Below are positions 1 to 9,631 of a DNA stretch of 64,000 nt, one piece after another (the first letter of the stretch is position 1; every line of letters begins with the position of its first letter). The DNA lies in assembly GCA_002406015.1 (NCBI GenBank), contig DHMX01000023.1:117031-181030 (forward strand), written 5' to 3'. Position numbers and translations under genes: made by a program. The notes below the pieces were generated by a model that was not told the origin of the DNA, searched no databases, and saw only the letters and a program-made list of their open reading frames with translations. The DNA comes from Lachnospiraceae bacterium UBA4631. Its GTDB lineage: Bacteria; Bacillota; Clostridia; Lachnospirales; Lachnospiraceae.

Positions 1-619
1 TATTTAATTAAACATATGAAACAATAAATACAAAAACTGTCATTTCTGACAGCATCTAAACTTGTAACCCAAAGGCTCCGAGATAGTTGTATATCTCTTT
101 ACCTGACAAAACACATGAAAAATACATCTTTGGTGTTTTGCTTTGGGACACACCTTTTTAATGCTTTTGCAAATCCTGTACCCCCATCTGATACAACCAT
201 TTGAGGCTCTGCTATCCGTTTCATCAATGCAATTCATGCTCCCGCATGTTCATATCGACACAAATACCAGCCAAGTACATTTTTATTATCACAACAGATC
301 AAGACGCATGTTTTTCGCCCAATATATATACCATCTAAAAACAATACATTTCTGGTTGCTTCTATTTTCGGCGGTATGGACCATATATTCCAAAATTTTG
401 ATGTCTTTCTTCTAAATGTTCTTCCATCATCAGGCATTTCTGATTGTGACTCTTTACCAAACAACCAATCCAAGAAGATTTGTAATTCCTTTGAATTATA
501 CCTATCTTGTGTGTTAACGGTGTTTTGGATTTTTTGCAAAACCAACGTTGTGATTCAGCTTTTGTCTTCCCTGACTTAGCACATTTCTTCCCGCAAACAG
601 GGCAATTTACTTGGTTCAT
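1..619 (-). pseudogene. IS1249-like (IS256 family) transposase, broken and cut by the window edge
   Basis: The minus strand carries an amino-terminal Cys4 zinc-binding start (CPVCGKKC, then a WFC stretch) followed by pieces of an IS1249-type DDE transposase. These include LFLDGIYIG (first catalytic Asp), VVSDGGTGFAKA (second Asp) and a KHQRCIFHVF stretch. The pieces lie in three different frames: about 619-510, 545-234 and 237-40, with a further shift near 150. At least three frameshifts separate them, and a stop lies near position 40, so it is not functional as read. The start at 619 has a weak upstream site. The rest of the element lies to the left. IS256-family membership is recalled from the motif pattern. 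Confidence 0.75.
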
Positions 620-745
620 TTAATCTTCCTCCATGGTTATTGTTTCAAGAAAGATTAAACCCTTTTTGGTCCTTTATTTACAATGATTTGAAACGCTTTT
701 CATCAACACGTTTTGTCCACCCGCAAAGTTCTTTGAAAAAAGATT

Positions 746-790
746 AAACCGCCTCCAGCCCTTTATTTATCAAGGCTGAAGACGGTTTTT
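746..790 (+). terminator. Strong stem-loop with U tract
   Basis: A 15-nt arm starting AAACCG pairs with a matching arm ending CGGTTT (two mismatches) around a 13-nt AT-rich loop, followed by a run of T. It lies in the otherwise gene-free 620-1168 stretch. The sequence AAGATTAAACC followed by CCTTTATTTA occurs twice (649-680 and 740-771), which suggests a duplicated element end. Confidence 0.6.
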
Positions 791-819
791 ATCCTATAGG
801 ACACAAATTCTCCAAAGTA

Positions 820-856
820 AAAAACACCCATACACATAGGTGCATGAGTGTTTTTC
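820..856. terminator. Second hairpin, possibly bidirectional terminator
   Basis: AAAACACCCATACA pairs with TGCATGAGTGTTTT over about 12 of 14 positions and is flanked by A and T runs on both sides. It could end transcription from either direction. The rest of 860-1150 is AT-rich and holds nothing else I can name. Confidence 0.45.
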
Positions 857-1168
857 AGCCATAATCAATATGGCTCTCTCAATGTTAGTATGCTACCATA
901 TTTATAGGTTTATGACAAGGGTTTAGAGTGATTTTTAAAAACTATTATTCAGTACATCTATTGTAAGATGCAGGAAGTTACATATAATAAGGGTCTAAAA
1001 TTCGTCCGCTTGTAGAATTATAACATGCCTGTGTTTGGTGCATGCAATAAACACGTTCCTTGTATGCACAAGTTTGACATTGCAGTACCATTTCCCAAAT
1101 GTTACAATAGTAACCACAAGTTAGCAAGAGATTCAATTTGTTCGGAAAATATAGTAGGGGAAATGTGT

Positions 1169-2635
1169 ATGAGGTCAGTTAACTTATACCTGCTAACGAG
1201 AGACAGAGACAGCACGACATATACAGCATTTGAAAATATTCTTTCTGACAGGCAGGAGCGGGTGAGAGTTAAGGAATGCGAATTTCATAGTTTGCAAAGA
1301 TTTGTAGAGGTGCTTTGTCAAAAAGGTGTTTCCATTGAGGAATTGGAGGGATTTTATTACTCCTATACCATTCATCAGATTGGAAAAGAATTTGACCTTT
1401 TAAAAGTATGTGCAAATAAAAAGGTTCTGAATATCGAATTGAAGAGTCAGAGTGTTCCGGAAGAGAAGATGGAGAGACAGCTTCTGAAAAATCGTTATTA
1501 TCTGAAGCCATTGGCACCGGTATTGGAATTTTATACCTATGTGGAAGAAACGAACACCCTATATACATTAAAAAATAATCAACTATGTCCGGCAGACTTT
1601 GGAGAACTGATACAAAGTATGCGGAAATTTACAGAGTTTGAGCGGGAGAATCTGGACCAGTTACTGCGGGCGAAGGACTATCTGATTTCGCCGCTTAATA
1701 TGCCGCAGGAATTTTTGGAAGACCGTTATTTCCTGACACAGCAGCAGGAAACCATTCGAAGGACGATACTGGAAGGAGAATCGCAGTTTTGGGGAATTAC
1801 CGGAATTGCAGGCACCGGCAAGACGCTGTTGCTGTATGATTTGGCAAAGAAATTGGCGGCAAGGGGGAAAATCTGTATCATTCACTGCGGCATGCTCTGT
1901 GAGGGGCATATATGCCTTAATCGCATGATGCCGTTGATTGACATTTTCAGTGAAGCAGAGGTTGCGGAAATCTCGACTACAGACTACCGGTTCTTTTTAG
2001 TAGATGAGGCACAACGAATGTCCGTAGAAACTTTTGAATTACTTGTGCAGATGGCAGAACGGGAAGGTAAAATATGTATCTTTGCTTACGATTATTATCA
2101 GATATTATCAAAGAGCGAGAAACGCAGAAATATTCCCAAAAGACTGGAAGCATTGCCTGATTTTCAGGAACAGAAGCTGTCAGGACGGATACGCAGCAAT
2201 CGCGAAATGAACGCATTTATTAATACACTGCTTGATTTGAATAATAAAGATTTTCACAGTGGCTATACATACAAAAATGTAGATGTTCTCTATGCAGAAA
2301 ATGAAGCAGAGGCAAAGAAAATCATTCTTTATTATCAAAAGAAACGAGGCTATACATTTATTGAATATGATAATCCGATTGCAGGGTGTCAGGGAGATAT
2401 TTCAGCGTTGGAAACGGCGGGGCTGGAGTTTGAAAGCGTGATTATTACGCTGACCAGTCATTTCCGTTATAACGAAAAGGGCATTTTGCAGGGCAATGCA
2501 CATCCGAATCCGGATACCAGCTATTACAGACTGCTGTTTCAGAGTGTATCCAGAACAAGAGAAAGATTATGCATTGTTGTAATTGGGGCAGAGAAGTTAT
2601 TTGAAAAGGTATTGTCAATTTTATATTCGGGATAA
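1169..2635 (+). CDS. DUF2075-like nuclease/ATPase
   Basis: The start is taken at ATG 1169, preceded at good spacing by AGGGG (1156-1160); the frame is open further upstream but without a comparable ribosome site. The protein has about 488 residues. A possible PD-(D/E)xK nuclease signature comes first (Asp76, then Glu90-x-Lys92 in LNIELKSQ). It is followed by a P-loop ATPase with Walker A GIAGTGKT near 212-219 and Walker B FFLVDEAQ about 60 residues later, then helicase-like motifs ending SRTRERLCIVV. This order fits the DUF2075 superfamily-1-like group, which often accompanies defence or repair genes. The role here is unknown. It stands alone next to IS debris, so horizontal acquisition is plausible. 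Confidence 0.7.
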   Translation: MRSVNLYLLTRDRDSTTYTAFENILSDRQERVRVKECEFHSLQRFVEVLCQKGVSIEELEGFYYSYTIHQIGKEFDLLKVCANKKVLNIELKSQSVPEEKMERQLLKNRYYLKPLAPVLEFYTYVEETNTLYTLKNNQLCPADFGELIQSMRKFTEFERENLDQLLRAKDYLISPLNMPQEFLEDRYFLTQQQETIRRTILEGESQFWGITGIAGTGKTLLLYDLAKKLAARGKICIIHCGMLCEGHICLNRMMPLIDIFSEAEVAEISTTDYRFFLVDEAQRMSVETFELLVQMAEREGKICIFAYDYYQILSKSEKRRNIPKRLEALPDFQEQKLSGRIRSNREMNAFINTLLDLNNKDFHSGYTYKNVDVLYAENEAEAKKIILYYQKKRGYTFIEYDNPIAGCQGDISALETAGLEFESVIITLTSHFRYNEKGILQGNAHPNPDTSYYRLLFQSVSRTRERLCIVVIGAEKLFEKVLSILYSG

Positions 2636-2654
2636 GACGCAGAAATCCGAAATC

Positions 2655-2745
2655 AATACAGTCCCCCAAAGTTAGACCTAAAAATCTAACGATTGGAGGT
2701 CAGTACAAAATGGAACATAAAAGAATAATAAAAGAACAATAAACG
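2655..2745 (+). mobile_element. Possible IS3-family end remnant
   Basis: Just after the DUF2075-like gene lies a short C-rich end, a small perfect hairpin (GTTAGA/TCTAAC), then GGAGGTCAGTACAAAATG. This matches my recollection of the left end and orfA start of IS150-like IS3 elements in Clostridia. The open frame behind the ATG stops after about 10 codons. No transposase remains. The call rests on layout only. Confidence 0.35.
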
Positions 2746-2791
2746 GATAAATAAAAAGACAAAGAAAAGGACAAAAGAAAGGCTGACAAAT

Positions 2792-3184
2792 ATGGCGACA
2801 GAACAAACACAAGAAATGGAAAAAATAATTCGGAAGTATTTTCAATGCTGGTTGGATAAGGATATAGACCCCATAAAAGACATTTTCAGCAAGAATATCA
2901 CATATAGTGAGTGCTATGGACCGATATATACAGGGCTTGAACAAGTAATAACATGGTTTGCCGATTGGAACCAAAAGGGAACGGTTTTGCAGTGGAACAT
3001 AAAGCGAGTGATGCTTTCTGACAATGTAGCTATCGTGGAATGGTACTTTAAATGTAATTATGACGGAACGGTTGACGGCTTTGACGGAGTTACCATTGCT
3101 GAATTTGATGCAGACGGAAAAATATATAATTTAAAGGAATTTCAGTCAAAGGCAGAGCATTATTATCCCTATGGAGAAAAGTAA
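2792..3184 (+). CDS. SnoaL/NTF2-like protein
   Basis: This 130-residue protein opens with an amphipathic helix (IIRKYFQCWLDKDIDPIKDIFSKN) and continues with the alternating strands typical of the NTF2-like cone fold. It includes the conserved turn YGPIYTGLEQVITWFADWN and the ending EFDADGKIYNLKEFQSKAEHYYPY. Such proteins are ligand-binding or isomerase-like. Nuclear-transport-factor-2-like stand-alone proteins are widespread and the substrate cannot be read from sequence. There is no signal peptide. The ribosome site before ATG 2792 is weak. It lies between IS debris and a convergent minus-strand operon. Confidence 0.7.
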   Translation: MATEQTQEMEKIIRKYFQCWLDKDIDPIKDIFSKNITYSECYGPIYTGLEQVITWFADWNQKGTVLQWNIKRVMLSDNVAIVEWYFKCNYDGTVDGFDGVTIAEFDADGKIYNLKEFQSKAEHYYPYGEK

Positions 3185-3230
3185 TACCTTTTCAAAAATA
3201 GGGATAATCTGCCGTATAAAAATCAATAGC

Positions 3231-3413
3231 TTAGAGACGAGGGTCGCCTATCCGGTCCCGTTTCTTTATGACATTTAAAGGATTTCGGTTGAAATCCCGA
3301 AAAGTACCCTTGCTGTTTCCATGGTCATTGGAACGCTTAACCAGATATGCAACTATCATATATGCAAGGCTGAATCCAAGCAGATTGCCTAAAATAAATG
3401 CTAAAAATAACAT
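3231..3413 (-). CDS. Small single-pass membrane protein
   Basis: This 60-residue protein begins with one hydrophobic helix (LFLAFILGNLLGFSLAYMIVAYLV) followed by a basic, polar tail (KRSNDHGNSKG...). The ATG at 3413 follows GGAGGGG, which itself overlaps the last codons of the upstream zinc-ribbon gene; the stop of that gene lies one base before this start. Translational coupling is therefore likely. No family was recognised. The arrangement suggests a partner of the upstream membrane protein. Confidence 0.65.
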   Translation of the reverse strand: MLFLAFILGNLLGFSLAYMIVAYLVKRSNDHGNSKGTFRDFNRNPLNVIKKRDRIGDPRL

Positions 3414-3414
3414 C

Positions 3415-4554
3415 TTATATCCCCTCCTGTCTGTCTTTTACATAAGAATCCGTAGTCTGGTCCTCGGTTAATTCGATACTCTTTTTTACCTTGCGGAATC
3501 TTGAAAAGCCGATACAGAAAAACATAACGGCCAACACCAATAATCCCAAAATCCGTTTAAATATGGAATCGTCCCCGTCAGAAACCAAAATATCGTAAGA
3601 TAATATGGTACAGAAAAAGGAGCAAATCAGACCAAGGATAACGACACAGGCATTTACCTTGGACTTTGCATATGGTACACCCCCGATGACTTTGCCGGTC
3701 TGCCCGTTTACTAATATGGTATATGGCTTCTGCTGATACCGAAACGTCATAAACCATGCAGGAAACATAGCATATTCCGTTCTATTAATCTGATAGGTAG
3801 GTGAATTTTTGATAATACTAATGTCATTGGCACGGATGGTATCCTCAACCGCAGAGTTAAAGAGCTTGGCTGCACGCGACACCGCAAGCGGCTGTAATTG
3901 CTCCACAGACATATCATATCGGTCTGCATAGAAGCCGGACAAATAACGAATGTCAAAGGGCTGAAGTGCCTGCGTATCATAAGGTTCCAGTCTTTGCGAA
4001 GATTCATCATTTAACTGCTTGGAGGCATCCAGCGTTAATCTCTCAAAATCACAGTCAGCTTCCCGATAAAAGTATTCGGTACGTTCATCATCCCCGGTTC
4101 CGACAGTTCCGCTTAGATACTGGCTGTCAGCATAGTGAATGTCAAATAACCAGTATGGAATATAGATTCCGCGTACACGCTCCACACTAAAGTTTTTAAT
4201 TTCATTTGAAATAAAGAAGCCCTTTTTCAGCTTGTTTCGGATAGAAGCAACTGCCTGCTCCTTGGTAACGGAAAACGGAAGAATATAGTTCGGCTTGATT
4301 TCCGAAGAAACCCGGCTGAATACGATAGTGGGCTGCCCGCAATAAGCACAAAAGGTTGAGGATTCCACACCATTTACTGCAAGCTCCGCACCACAGGCGG
4401 TACAGGTGTAGATGTTGCATTCCATCGTATCTTCCGCTTCCGGCTCCGAAATCTGGTCCGCTTCATAGAGACTTCCGCAGCTCGGACACTCCATTTTTCT
4501 TTTTTCAGGATTATAGACCAATGCTTTTCCGCAATTTGCACAAAATAATATCAT
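3415..4554 (-). CDS. TFIIB-type zinc-ribbon membrane protein
   Basis: The start is set at ATG 4554, with GGGAG eight bases upstream, rather than at the longer frame start 4605. Two zinc ribbons open the 379-residue protein: CANCGKALVYN...CPSCG and CTACGAEL...CAYCGQP. A middle soluble domain carries VERVRGIYIPYWLFDIHY and later MFPAWFMTFRYQQKPYTILVNGQTGKVIG. Near the C-terminus two hydrophobic helices (VILGLICSFFCTILSYDI and GLLVLAVMFFCIGFS) anchor it. This layout matches zinc-ribbon proteins often annotated as TFIIB-type or PriA-like in Lachnospiraceae; function is unknown. It is followed by a coupled 60-residue membrane protein. Confidence 0.7.
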   Translation of the reverse strand: MILFCANCGKALVYNPEKRKMECPSCGSLYEADQISEPEAEDTMECNIYTCTACGAELAVNGVESSTFCAYCGQPTIVFSRVSSEIKPNYILPFSVTKEQAVASIRNKLKKGFFISNEIKNFSVERVRGIYIPYWLFDIHYADSQYLSGTVGTGDDERTEYFYREADCDFERLTLDASKQLNDESSQRLEPYDTQALQPFDIRYLSGFYADRYDMSVEQLQPLAVSRAAKLFNSAVEDTIRANDISIIKNSPTYQINRTEYAMFPAWFMTFRYQQKPYTILVNGQTGKVIGGVPYAKSKVNACVVILGLICSFFCTILSYDILVSDGDDSIFKRILGLLVLAVMFFCIGFSRFRKVKKSIELTEDQTTDSYVKDRQEGI

Positions 4555-4654
4555 AAGTATCTCCCTTTTATCTGAGGTTATAAATAACTGATAAAATCTT
4601 AGCATAGCCCGGTATATTTGTAAATTATCGCAGTTAATAAATTAGAAAGCAAAA

Positions 4655-5107
4655 TTACGCAGGACGAGCGGAAAAAGGTCTGACAACAAGAAAACTAAGT
4701 GCAATCAGAAGTATCGTTATCACCCATGAAATAAGAATGCCTATTTTCAGAATTTGAACCAGATACTGTCGATGAATATGTAATTGCTGTTGCGATGGCA
4801 ACCCCGATGACACCCCAATGTCATATAACCACAAAGAAGAAATTCAGGCATACATTAATAAAGCCTGCAATGGTTAATGCAATAAACGGATACCTGCTGT
4901 CGCCCTTTGCCCGGAGGATTGCAGAGCCGAAATCATAAAGAAGTAAAAACGGATAGCCGCAAAAATAAATCCGGAGATAGTCCGTTGCAGAGGCAAGAAT
5001 ATCTGCCGGAGTCTGAATAAGCACTAATAACGGCTTGGCAATACATTGACCGAGCATAAAGCCCAGAATACCGATGATTCCTGCCAGTACAACAGAAGTA
5101 TGAAGTT
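4655..5107 (-). pseudogene. Truncated MATE efflux transporter
   Basis: Reading the minus strand from 5107 gives HTSVVLAGIIGILGFMLGQ, then DYLRIYFCGYPFLLLYDFG, AILRAKGDSRYP and NVCLNFFFVV. This is a textbook middle section of the MATE (multidrug and toxin extrusion) family. An in-frame TGA follows at about 4819-4821, then HWGVIGVAIATAIT, after which homology is lost and a frame shift leads into a hydrophobic tail ending RPFSARPA at 4655. The amino-terminal part is missing: at about 5105 the sequence changes abruptly into the SpaA-like gene reading the other way. It is a dead fragment marking a recombination junction. Confidence 0.8.
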
Positions 5108-8100
5108 TCCATTGTAGACGGCAATTATTACTGTGATAATGATGCTATTAACAACGGTCTTTCCTTTACGGTAGTCAATGATTCTCTGGTAGCGGATGAT
5201 ACCGGAAATATTTTGAAAATCACTTCCCAGTATCCGGTATCTCCGGATGCCGAAGGTATGGTATGGGGCAGAAAATCAGGAACCGCAGGAACCCTCTGGT
5301 TTATGGTATCCAGCATCGCAGGTGAGCAGACCGGTGTAGGTGTAGACGGTTCTGAAACAAAAAATGGTGACTGGTTCGGATTCCACATCTACACAGAGGG
5401 CGGCACTGGACAGGCAGCTTTGAATAAGTTAGCCGGAGACAGTGCCTATACCAGCGGGAATGCCAATTATAGGATAGACGGAGCCGAGTACACCGTACAG
5501 TATGCAGGAACCGGAACCGATTACACCACAACCATCGGTGTATTCCGGACAGATGCAAACGGAACGGGTATCGTACAGAGCAATATTTACGGAGGCGGTA
5601 TCGGAAGCAGTACCATGACCTCGCTGCCTTATGGAAATTATAGGGTGCTGGAAACCGCTACCCCGGCTGGTTATCAGCGGGATACCAACGAATATAAGTT
5701 TACCATTGATGATACCAATTACACGGTAACAAATACCGTCACCAGTACGGATTATCCGGTGGTGCCGCTGTTATCCATGACAAAGGTAAGCTCCCTGCCA
5801 GCCATGACCATGAATAACCGGTGTTATTCCCTTGCAGGAGCCGAGTATCAGGTCTATAGCAATTCTGCCTGTACGACACCGGCAACTGCCTATACTTACA
5901 GTGGCGGACGGATTACCGGAACCACCGAAGCAAAGCTCATTACCAACGCAGACGGAAGTGCCAATACCCTGCACCTGTTGCCGGGAACTTACTTTGTAAA
6001 GGAAACCAAGGCATCCAAAGGATTTAAGATTGATACGCAGGTACATGTGGTGACAGTAAACTTTACCCATGTAACCACCCCGCAGACCTTTACCAGTACC
6101 GAGGTGCCGTTAGAAGACCCTGCCACCGTCGAGATTTACAAGACGGATTCCGAGGGTGTTTCCATGATTAAACAGGGCGGAAACGGAAACGTGATTACCG
6201 AGCTTGGCGGAGCCAGCCTTGCAGGAGCCGTCTTTAAGGTTAATTACTATGATGATTACTATGATTCAACAGCAAACCTTCCGGCAGCACCAACCGCTAC
6301 CTGGTATATCCGGACAGAGTATGATACCACGCAAGGAAGGTTTTTAGCAAAACTGGATGCAGACCATTTAGCAGCCGGTTATACCAGTTCGCCGTTTTAT
6401 TATAACCGTTCAGGGGATATTACTTTCCCGCTTGGTACGGTTACCTATCAGGAGTATGCAGCTCCGGAGGGCTTTTATTCCGTAGCAGACGGCAAGGGTG
6501 TCATGACGGATGCCAGCGGAGCATTAAGTGGCAACTTATCTATTTTGCAGGTGCGGACGAATGCAGCCGGAACGGCAGCCCATCCATACGTCAAGGCACC
6601 AGGGGACAATACTTTTGAAACCAATGCACACGGAGTTCCGATTCGTGTCTTTAGCACGCTTCAGGAGGGGCACCCACTTTCCGTTACAGAGGAAGTAAAA
6701 CGTGGGGATTTCAACTTTGTCAAGCAGGACCACGTAACCTTAGACCCGATGGAGGGTGTCTATTTTAAGATTACAGCAAGCACCGGAGAGAGCCATGTGA
6801 TTAAGACCGGGGCAAACGGATACTATTCTTCTTCCGGATGTTCCCATACCACAAACACAAACCTCTTTGACCGGCTGTTTGATGATGACCCGACCAATGA
6901 TTACCTTGCGGATGGTACTTATATCGGAAGTTTATCCGGAGAGGATGTGGGACTCTGGTTTTATGGAAGTGCCGATGAGAGTGAATGGAATACAGCTAAT
7001 ATCGTAACCTCCAAGGGAGCCATGCGGTATGATGATTCCTACACCATCGAGGAGCTTGCCTGTGATGCCAATACCGGAAAGCAGTTACTTCCGGCTACCA
7101 CGTTTTCCATTACGGATACTACCAATGCATTCCTAGGAATCTTTACGAATGTACCAATGCCAAGTATCCATACACTGGAATGGGATGCAGAAACATTAAG
7201 CCATGCAACCATGGCAAACGGAACGGTTACGGTAAAGGATACGATAACGTACCAGTATTTCACCTACAATACCACCTATACCGCAAAGGGTATCTTAATG
7301 GAGCTGGATGAAAACGGAACTGTTACCGGACCTCTTTTAGATGCAGAGGGTAACATCATCACTGCAAACCAGACCTTTAAGACTTCCGATACCTACCGGA
7401 ATAACCCGCAGGATATATCCGGAAGCGTGGATGTCACATATACGTTTGAGGCTGACGGACTGATTGGAAAGAAGTTCATCATCTATGAATATATGTATCT
7501 GGGACGGGATGATACCAAGCTTACGGTGGATGAAACCGGTAAGGTTGAAAAGGGAAATGTCCTGACGGTACGTGGTGAGGAAGTATCCCACGTAGACGAT
7601 ACCGATACAAACCAGATGGGTTACTTTGTCAGCCGGGGACGGGTATCTGTTATCAAGACAGGTCCGTTTGTAACCGGAACCACAGAATTTAACATTAAAC
7701 TGCCAAACGGACAGACCCAGACGGTCAAGCGTTTAAGTTTTGATAAACAGCCATTTGCAGGCATTACGTTTACCATTTTTGATGCAAAGACAAATGAGCC
7801 TGTTACCAGCTTTACCACCGGCAGTGACGGAACCAGTATATCTGCAGAAGTACCGCTTGGAAACGGGGAGACCTACTACATGAAGGAAACGGAAACCCCG
7901 GCAGGACTTACCCAGTCTTCCGAAATCTATGAGCTTGACTTCACGAACTACAATCAGGCGGAAGGCTGCTACTATACGGATACCATTACCGTTGATAATG
8001 ATGTAACGGGTGCCGTTATCAATGTTTATAAGAAGGGTGAGTTTATCATTCCGAATACCACAGACGGATACGGGGTTGCCCAGAAGGGAATTGCCGGTGT

Positions 8101-9112
8101 TTACTTCGGTGTCTTTGCCGGAGAGGACATTTTAGATAAGGACGGCAACGTGGTTATCACAAAGGGAACCTGTGTCGGTGTGGCAAAGACCGGGGAAGAC
8201 GGTGTTGCAAGTGTACGGGAATCCCTGGTTGCCGGCAAGTATTACTTTGAAGAACTTTGTACTGCAGGAGAAGAGTACCAGCTGGATGCAACCCGGTTTG
8301 ACTTCTCCATTACCTACCGGAGAAATACCACAGAGCCGGAAGTTACCTTTGATGTAAACGCATCCAATCCGATGCTGAATGTATTCCGGACAAGAAGCAT
8401 GGAACTGCTTAAAACGGATGGAAACGGTACTGCATTATCCGGTGTATCGTTTGCCCTCTACCGGGAGTATAACGGAGAGTACCGTCATATCGGAACCTAC
8501 CAGACCGGAGAGGATGGAAAAATCACCATTACGAACATTCCGTTTGGTAAGTATTACTTTATCGAAACCAAGGGTGTCAAGGGCTATCAGTTTGACGGAG
8601 AAACCAAGTATTCGTTTACGGTAGACGATACCACGCCGGACGGGGAAGTAATCCGGATTACGGCAGTCAACAGACCGGATACACCAAAGACCGGGGATAT
8701 GGCAACACCGATATGTGTACTCTTAGTCTTAATTGCAACCCTGATGTTTGCTACAATCTTTATAGTGACTGACATCTGGAAACAGCAAAGGACGATGAAA
8801 GAGCAGAAGATGAGCCTTACGGGTTTAGACGAGATATTGAATAAATGGACGGTACTGATATTTGGGGTCATTCATATCATAGTGCTTCTGATACTGATTC
8901 CTAACTGGTTTTTGTTTTTTGCTACCGGAGAAAACGGTTTCTTTGCAGCATTCCTTACGCTGCTGAACCTTGCAGTCCTTATTATGGGAATCAGCTATAA
9001 CAGGGATTTACGAAAGCGGATTGCCTTCCATGTGAAGGTTCCTGCAGAAGAGGACAACCAAGGTTCCGGAGGAAACGAGCGGTACACCGGTAATGACGGG
9101 GGCGGTGACTGA
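5099..9112 (+). CDS. Giant SpaA/Cna-B repeat surface protein, 5'-truncated
   Basis: The frame is open from 5078 with no convincing start codon or ribosome site; coding character begins at about 5099 (YEVSIVDGNYYCDND), exactly where the MATE fragment ends, so the N-terminus and signal peptide are lost. About 1,330 residues remain. At least six SpaA/Cna-B domains are marked by their E-box endings, such as YRVLETATPAGY, TYFVKETKASKGF, YYMKETETPAGL and YYFIETKGVKGY. These are the Ig-like folds that form Lys-Asn isopeptide bonds in pilins and adhesins. A sortase-type signal TPKTGD at 8681-8698 is followed by a hydrophobic helix. Unusually, about 110 more residues with two further hydrophobic segments and a Gly-rich tail follow. 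As read it should not be exported. Such proteins commonly sit in integrative conjugative elements. Confidence 0.75.
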   Translation, partial: YEVSIVDGNYYCDNDAINNGLSFTVVNDSLVADDTGNILKITSQYPVSPDAEGMVWGRKSGTAGTLWFMVSSIAGEQTGVGVDGSETKNGDWFGFHIYTEGGTGQAALNKLAGDSAYTSGNANYRIDGAEYTVQYAGTGTDYTTTIGVFRTDANGTGIVQSNIYGGGIGSSTMTSLPYGNYRVLETATPAGYQRDTNEYKFTIDDTNYTVTNTVTSTDYPVVPLLSMTKVSSLPAMTMNNRCYSLAGAEYQVYSNSACTTPATAYTYSGGRITGTTEAKLITNADGSANTLHLLPGTYFVKETKASKGFKIDTQVHVVTVNFTHVTTPQTFTSTEVPLEDPATVEIYKTDSEGVSMIKQGGNGNVITELGGASLAGAVFKVNYYDDYYDSTANLPAAPTATWYIRTEYDTTQGRFLAKLDADHLAAGYTSSPFYYNRSGDITFPLGTVTYQEYAAPEGFYSVADGKGVMTDASGALSGNLSILQVRTNAAGTAAHPYVKAPGDNTFETNAHGVPIRVFSTLQEGHPLSVTEEVKRGDFNFVKQDHVTLDPMEGVYFKITASTGESHVIKTGANGYYSSSGCSHTTNTNLFDRLFDDDPTNDYLADGTYIGSLSGEDVGLWFYGSADESEWNTANIVTSKGAMRYDDSYTIEELACDANTGKQLLPATTFSITDTTNAFLGIFTNVPMPSIHTLEWDAETLSHATMANGTVTVKDTITYQYFTYNTTYTAKGILMELDENGTVTGPLLDAEGNIITANQTFKTSDTYRNNPQDISGSVDVTYTFEADGLIGKKFIIYEYMYLGRDDTKLTVDETGKVEKGNVLTVRGEEVSHVDDTDTNQMGYFVSRGRVSVIKTGPFVTGTTEFNIKLPNGQTQTVKRLSFDKQPFAGITFTIFDAKTNEPVTSFTTGSDGTSISAEVPLGNGETYYMKETETPAGLTQSSEIYELDFTNYNQAEGCYYTDTITVDNDVTGAVINVYKKGEFIIPNTTDGYGVAQKGIAGVYFGVFAGEDILDKDGNVVITKGTCVGVAKTGEDGVASVRESLVAGKYYFEELCTAGEEYQLDATRFDFSITYRRNTTEPEVTFDVNASNPMLNVFRTRSMELLKTDGNGTALSGVSFALYREYNGEYRHIGTYQTGEDGKITITNIPFGKYYFIETKGVKGYQFDGETKYSFTVDDTTPDGEVIRITAVNRPDTPKTGDMATPICVLLVLIATLMFATIFIVTDIWKQQRTMKEQKMSLTGLDEILNKWTVLIFGVIHIIVLLILIPNWFLFFATGENGFFAAFLTLLNLAVLIMGISYNRDLRKRIAFHVKVPAEEDNQGSGGNERYTGNDGGGD

Positions 9113-9212
9113 TATGCAGCCGGTACTTTGCATGATTGATTTTTCTATGAAGTAACAGAAAAAGATTCATGTAATCGATAGATATAATTATGAAGGGAGG
9201 TGAGTTACACCT

Positions 9213-9422
9213 TTGACAATACTAAAAAACGGGTCTCCTACCCGTTAACTACCCTCATCGACAGGCAAGCCTGACAACTGCTTTTACTGCCGGTGGAACG
9301 GGAACCACAGGCGGCTGTGCGGATTTCTAAATACCCGGAAGAAGCATATACGCTACAAGGAATCTGAGAAAGTAATTGTCTGCCGCAGGGAACGGTCAAA
9401 GCCCTGCGGCATTGCTTTTTAA
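9213..9422 (+). pseudogene. Small Cys-rich ORF interrupted by an in-frame TAA
   Basis: GGGAGGTGA (9195-9203) precedes a TTG at 9213 at normal spacing. The frame reads MTILKNGSPTR, then a TAA at 9246-9248, then continues for 57 codons with CFYCRW, a LCGF, a VIVCRR and a KPCG motif, ending in TAA at 9420. The spacing of the five cysteines suggests a small metal-binding knuckle. Either the stop is a mutation, or the first 11 codons are a leader and the second part is dead. The last codons overlap the terminator stem. No family recognised. Confidence 0.4.
9382..9422 (+). terminator. Rho-independent terminator
   Basis: GCCGCAGGG pairs perfectly with CCCTGCGGC around an 11-base loop, followed by ATTGCTTTTT. 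It closes the SpaA-like gene and small ORF transcription unit. Confidence 0.75.
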
Positions 9423-9433
9423 AAGAACAAAAA

Positions 9434-9465
9434 AATAGCTGCTTCAAGGAGATAAAGCAGCTATT
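9434..9465. other. Perfect 11-bp hairpin
   Basis: AATAGCTGCTT and AAGCAGCTATT form an uninterrupted stem with a 10-base loop. It has no T run after it, so it may be a backup terminator or an element end. Confidence 0.4.
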
Positions 9466-9591
9466 AAAAGGTATGTGTCTGAAAAGTTGTCTTTCGACAC
9501 TTGGTGCAGTTTTATTTTAGTACAATAGAGGGGAATGTGCAAGTGATTTTTTATAAATTTAGAGGAATGGGTAGGAATAGGATATAAAATA

Positions 9592-9615
9592 GGGTATACC
9601 GGATTTGGTATACCC
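9592..9615 (-). terminator. Terminator of the lipoprotein gene
   Basis: GGGTATACC/GGTATACCC is a perfect nine-base-pair stem with a six-base loop. On the minus strand it is followed by a T-rich run and lies just downstream of the lipoprotein stop codon. Confidence 0.65.
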
Positions 9616-9631
9616 TTGCTTATTTTGTATT

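Noticed and set aside
5213..5215. TTG as the true start of the Cna-B protein
   Set aside because: No ribosome site lies ahead and coding character continues upstream to the MATE junction, so the gene is truncated rather than starting there.
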